6,011 bases of DNA from Cyanobacteria bacterium UBA11372 (GTDB lineage: Bacteria > Cyanobacteriota > Cyanobacteriia > Cyanobacteriales > Aerosakkonemataceae), in NCBI GenBank assembly GCA_003486675.1, contig DNGG01000050.1:1-6011 (forward strand), read 5' to 3'. A model generated the notes under the pieces. It did not search any database. It was given only the letters and a program-made list of their open reading frames with translations, and was not told the origin of the DNA. Positions 4,951-6,011 of the stretch are shown one piece after another. The number at the start of each line of letters is the position of its first letter. The first letter of the stretch is position 1. The position numbers and the translations under genes are program-made.

Positions 4951-4976
4951 CAGCCGTTAGAAATTTCTATCGGCTG
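4951..4976. terminator. hairpin after the hypothetical gene
   Basis: CAGCCG (4951-4956) pairs with CGGCTG (4971-4976). The sequence between contains the perfect palindrome TAGAAATTTCTA, so apart from one T-T mismatch nearly all 26 bases can fold into one stem. It lies 16 bases after the stop of the small gene. No T-tract follows on either strand, so it is at best a weak terminator or a transcript-end stabiliser. Confidence 0.4.
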
Positions 4977-5007
4977 TCTGGAATTCAAAACACAACATTC
5001 AATCGCA

Positions 5008-5031
5008 AATCCAAAATCCAAAATCTAAAAT
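5008..5031. repeat. heptamer tandem repeat (AATCCAA)
   Basis: Three full units AATCCAA, AATCCAA, AATCTAA plus AAT run in tandem. Short tandemly repeated heptamers are typical of intergenic DNA in filamentous cyanobacteria. This run lies about 40 bases before the second antitoxin gene and may be simple slippage sequence. Confidence 0.6.
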
Positions 5032-5070
5032 ACATGGTATATTCGATAGTCTTTTGCCAGAGAGGACAGG

Positions 5071-5340
5071 ATGATGACGGTTGAGCAAGTACTGCTAGAA
5101 AAATGGCGATCGCTCCCTCCAGACAAACAACAAGAGGTGTTTGACTTCGTAGAGTTTTTACAGTCGAGGCAAGTGTCTATTTCTAAAAAGCCTGCCGGGG
5201 AAGAACATCAGTCTAAGTTAGGAGAAAGATTACAACAAATTCGCGAAAAGATTGTCGCATCTGGTACGCTCTTGCTAACAGATCAAGATATCGAGCGAGA
5301 AGTTGCAGAGCGACGGGGAGGATACCAGGAATCAGAATGA
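5071..5340 (+). CDS. antitoxin (DUF2281/VapB-like), partner of the second PIN toxin
   Basis: An 89-residue protein overlapping the PIN toxin by ATGA (5337-5340). The start MMTVEQVLLEKWRSLPPDKQ, followed by EVFDFVEFLQSR, is the pattern of DUF2281-type antitoxins: an N-terminal helix, the LPPDKQQEV turn and the FVEFL helix. The second half (residues about 45-89) is highly charged and helical, including LGERLQQIREKIV and TDQDIEREVAERRG, and should form the toxin-binding tail. Such proteins neutralise the partner ribonuclease. Unlike classic RHH or AbrB antitoxins, no DNA-binding fold is obvious, so autoregulation is uncertain. AGAGGA (5061-5066) is four bases before the first ATG and seven before the second at 5074, so either could be used. 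TATATT at 5038-5043 could be a -10 box, without a clear -35. A HIP1 site is at 5106-5113. Confidence 0.85.
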   Translation: MMTVEQVLLEKWRSLPPDKQQEVFDFVEFLQSRQVSISKKPAGEEHQSKLGERLQQIREKIVASGTLLLTDQDIEREVAERRGGYQESE

Positions 5341-5744
5341 TCCGCACATTTGTTGACGCAGGAGTACTCATTGCTGCTGCTCGTGGTACGGGTGCTGGTG
5401 CAGAAAGGGCATTGCAATTTCTCGCAGATCCTAACCGAGAGTTTGCCTCTAGTTCATTTCTCAAGTTGGAAGTTCTGCCAAAAGCAATTTACAATCAGCG
5501 CATAGTAGAAGTGGAGTTTTACGAAGCTTATTTTGATAGCGTGACTCACTGGGCTACCGATATAGAATCGCTGATTGAGATAGCTTACCGAGAGTCATCT
5601 CAATCTGGTTTGGGAGCAATGGATGCACTCCATATTGCAGCCGCAATATCAGTGGGCGCAGTGGAATTTCTCACTTACGAAAAACCTGAAAAATCTATTT
5701 ACCGGACAAACAGCATTCCGGTTATTTCTGTTCGTCCTGAATAG
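5337..5744 (+). CDS. PIN-domain toxin, VapC-like
   Basis: A 135-residue PIN-domain protein, downstream of and overlapping its antitoxin. AGGA (5327-5330) sits six bases before the ATG, so it can be translated independently as well as by coupling. Acidic residues at the PIN positions are D7 in TFVDAGVLIAA, E45 in FLKLEVLPKAI and D96 in GAMDALHIAAA. The fourth position is Glu (E115 in LTYEKPEKS) where Asp is usual, and Gly9 replaces the common Asn of the VDTN motif. These changes occur within the wider PIN family and do not exclude activity. It shares little sequence with the toxin at 2133-2585, so the two modules are independent rather than recent duplicates. The gene ends 10 bases from the 3' end of the convergent tRNA-Lys gene. 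Confidence 0.88.
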   Translation: MIRTFVDAGVLIAAARGTGAGAERALQFLADPNREFASSSFLKLEVLPKAIYNQRIVEVEFYEAYFDSVTHWATDIESLIEIAYRESSQSGLGAMDALHIAAAISVGAVEFLTYEKPEKSIYRTNSIPVISVRPE

Positions 5745-5754
5745 TCTTTCTCAA

Positions 5755-5826
5755 TGGGTGGTATAGGAGTCGAACCTATCTTGGGCGAGTTAAAAGCCCG
5801 CTGCACAGCCGCTATGCCAACCACCC
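5755..5826 (-). tRNA. tRNA-Lys (anticodon UUU)
   Basis: A complete 72-nt cloverleaf folds on the minus strand: acceptor GGGTGGT with ACCACCC plus A73, D-stem GCAT/GTGC with a short 7-nt loop AGCGGCT, and anticodon stem GCGGG/CTCGC around loop CTTTTAA, which places UUU at 34-36. The variable loop has five bases, and T-stem ATAGG/CCTAT encloses TTCGACT. CCA is not encoded. The D-arm and anticodon stem differ from the usual bacterial tRNA-Lys (TTGACTTTTAATCAA type), so this may not be the main housekeeping copy. It is convergent with the PIN toxin gene. Confidence 0.85.
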
Positions 5827-5835
5827 AGGTAATTG

Positions 5836-5896
5836 CAGATTGCAGATTTAAGATTTCAGATTGGAATTAAATCTGCAATCTGAAATCTTAAATCTG
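5836..5896. repeat. long inverted repeat between the two tRNA genes
   Basis: CAGATTTAAGATTTCAGATT (5843-5862) is perfectly repeated inverted at 5877-5896 with a 14-nt loop. A second perfect pairing, CAGATTGCAGATTT (5836-5849) with 5869-5882, competes with the first, so two stems exclude each other. Both are built from AATCTG-like words common in cyanobacterial intergenic repeats. If the two tRNAs are co-transcribed, the structure lies in the precursor between them. Confidence 0.85.
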
Positions 5897-5907
5897 AAAT
5901 CCCCTGA

Positions 5908-5981
5908 TGGGAATGACAGGAATTGAACCTGCAACCCCGTGATTAAGAGTCACTTGCTCTGCCTAATTGAGCTACATTCCC
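5908..5981 (-). tRNA. tRNA-Lys (anticodon CUU)
   Basis: A 74-nt cloverleaf on the minus strand: acceptor GGGAATG/CATTCCC plus A73, D-stem GCTC/GAGC with loop AATTAGGCA, and an anticodon arm AGTGA-CTCTTAA-TCACG (the outermost A-G pair is a mismatch) with CUU at 34-36. T-stem GCAGG/CCTGT encloses TTCAATT. CCA is not encoded. Many cyanobacteria appear to read both Lys codons with UUU alone, so a CUU tRNA is a supplementary species. It is upstream of the UUU gene on the same strand. Confidence 0.88.
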
Positions 5982-6010
5982 AAAAAAGCCGGACGACTGA
6001 AGTCGCGGCT
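5982..6010 (-). terminator. rho-independent terminator abutting tRNA-Lys(CUU)
   Basis: Read on the minus strand, AGCCG and CGACT (6010-6001) pair with AGTCG and CGGCT (5998-5994 and 5991-5987), with a 2-nt bulge and a GA/TC turn, followed at once by six T (5987-5982). It would end a minus-strand transcript entering from beyond 6011. The next base after the T-tract is the first base of the tRNA. On the plus strand the element resembles the GACTGAAGTCGCGGCTA form scattered between cyanobacterial genes. Confidence 0.6.
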
Positions 6011-6011
6011 A

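Noticed and set aside
5213..5464. Minus-strand open frame of 83 codons.
   Set aside because: Antisense to the junction of the second antitoxin and toxin genes, both strongly supported.
1..6011. CRISPR array, transposon ends, integrase or replication origin.
   Set aside because: No regularly spaced repeats, no transposase or recombinase motifs, and no iteron cluster could be seen; the only tandem repeats are the coding 12-bp units and the AATCCAA heptamers.

Overview
The window looks cyanobacterial. I count eight exact copies of the octamer GCGATCGC (HIP1), starting at 550, 1568, 2093, 2377, 2600, 2916, 2934 and 5106, where chance predicts about 0.1. It also carries XisH/XisI-family genes, which are largely cyanobacterial, and AT-rich heptamer-type and inverted intergenic repeats of the kind found in filamentous cyanobacteria. 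Gene content is accessory: no core metabolic gene is present, and most genes are short and belong to toxin-antitoxin, DNA-binding or nuclease families.

Layout. (1) 31-870, minus: a NYN-domain (PIN-like) protein with an acidic tetrapeptide-repeat linker and a C-terminal winged-helix-like domain. Its normally catalytic positions look substituted. (2) About 948-1213, minus: an unidentified, apparently decayed reading frame with one nonsense codon and one single-base deletion. (3) 1297-2051, plus: a xisH-xisI pair. XisI is intact, but xisH is cut at codon 90 by an in-frame TAA, and the rest of the conserved protein is still readable after it. (4) 2133-2857, minus: a VapBC-like antitoxin/PIN toxin pair overlapping by ATGA. 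(5) 3084-3794, minus: a DUF3223 (DCL/DeCL)-HNH nuclease-like protein, followed by a HIP1-built hairpin terminator at 2908-2944. (6) 3791-4620: a nest of very small ribbon-helix-helix (RHH) genes. These are a probable relic, a 54-aa gene and a 55-aa paralogue on plus, and a 72-aa RHH/coiled-coil protein on minus. AGTATACT-type palindromes lie among them. (7) 4705-4935, plus: a small protein of unknown function. (8) 5071-5744, plus: a second antitoxin/PIN toxin pair, also joined by ATGA. (9) 5755-5981, minus: two tRNA-Lys genes, UUU and CUU anticodons, separated by a 54-nt inverted repeat. The upstream one directly abuts the T-tract of a terminator hairpin.

How it fits together. Two complete type II toxin-antitoxin modules, an HNH nuclease, a RHH cluster and a tRNA pair suggest an accessory island or plasmid-like segment. 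No integrase, transposase or CRISPR array is visible. The stretch from 2942 to 5105 contains no HIP1 site and holds the HNH and RHH genes, so it may be the more recently acquired part. I do not see one convincing new multi-gene system. The most unusual items are the substituted NYN protein, the interrupted xisH next to intact xisI, the DUF3223-HNH protein with its RHH neighbours, and the divergent tRNA-Lys pair.
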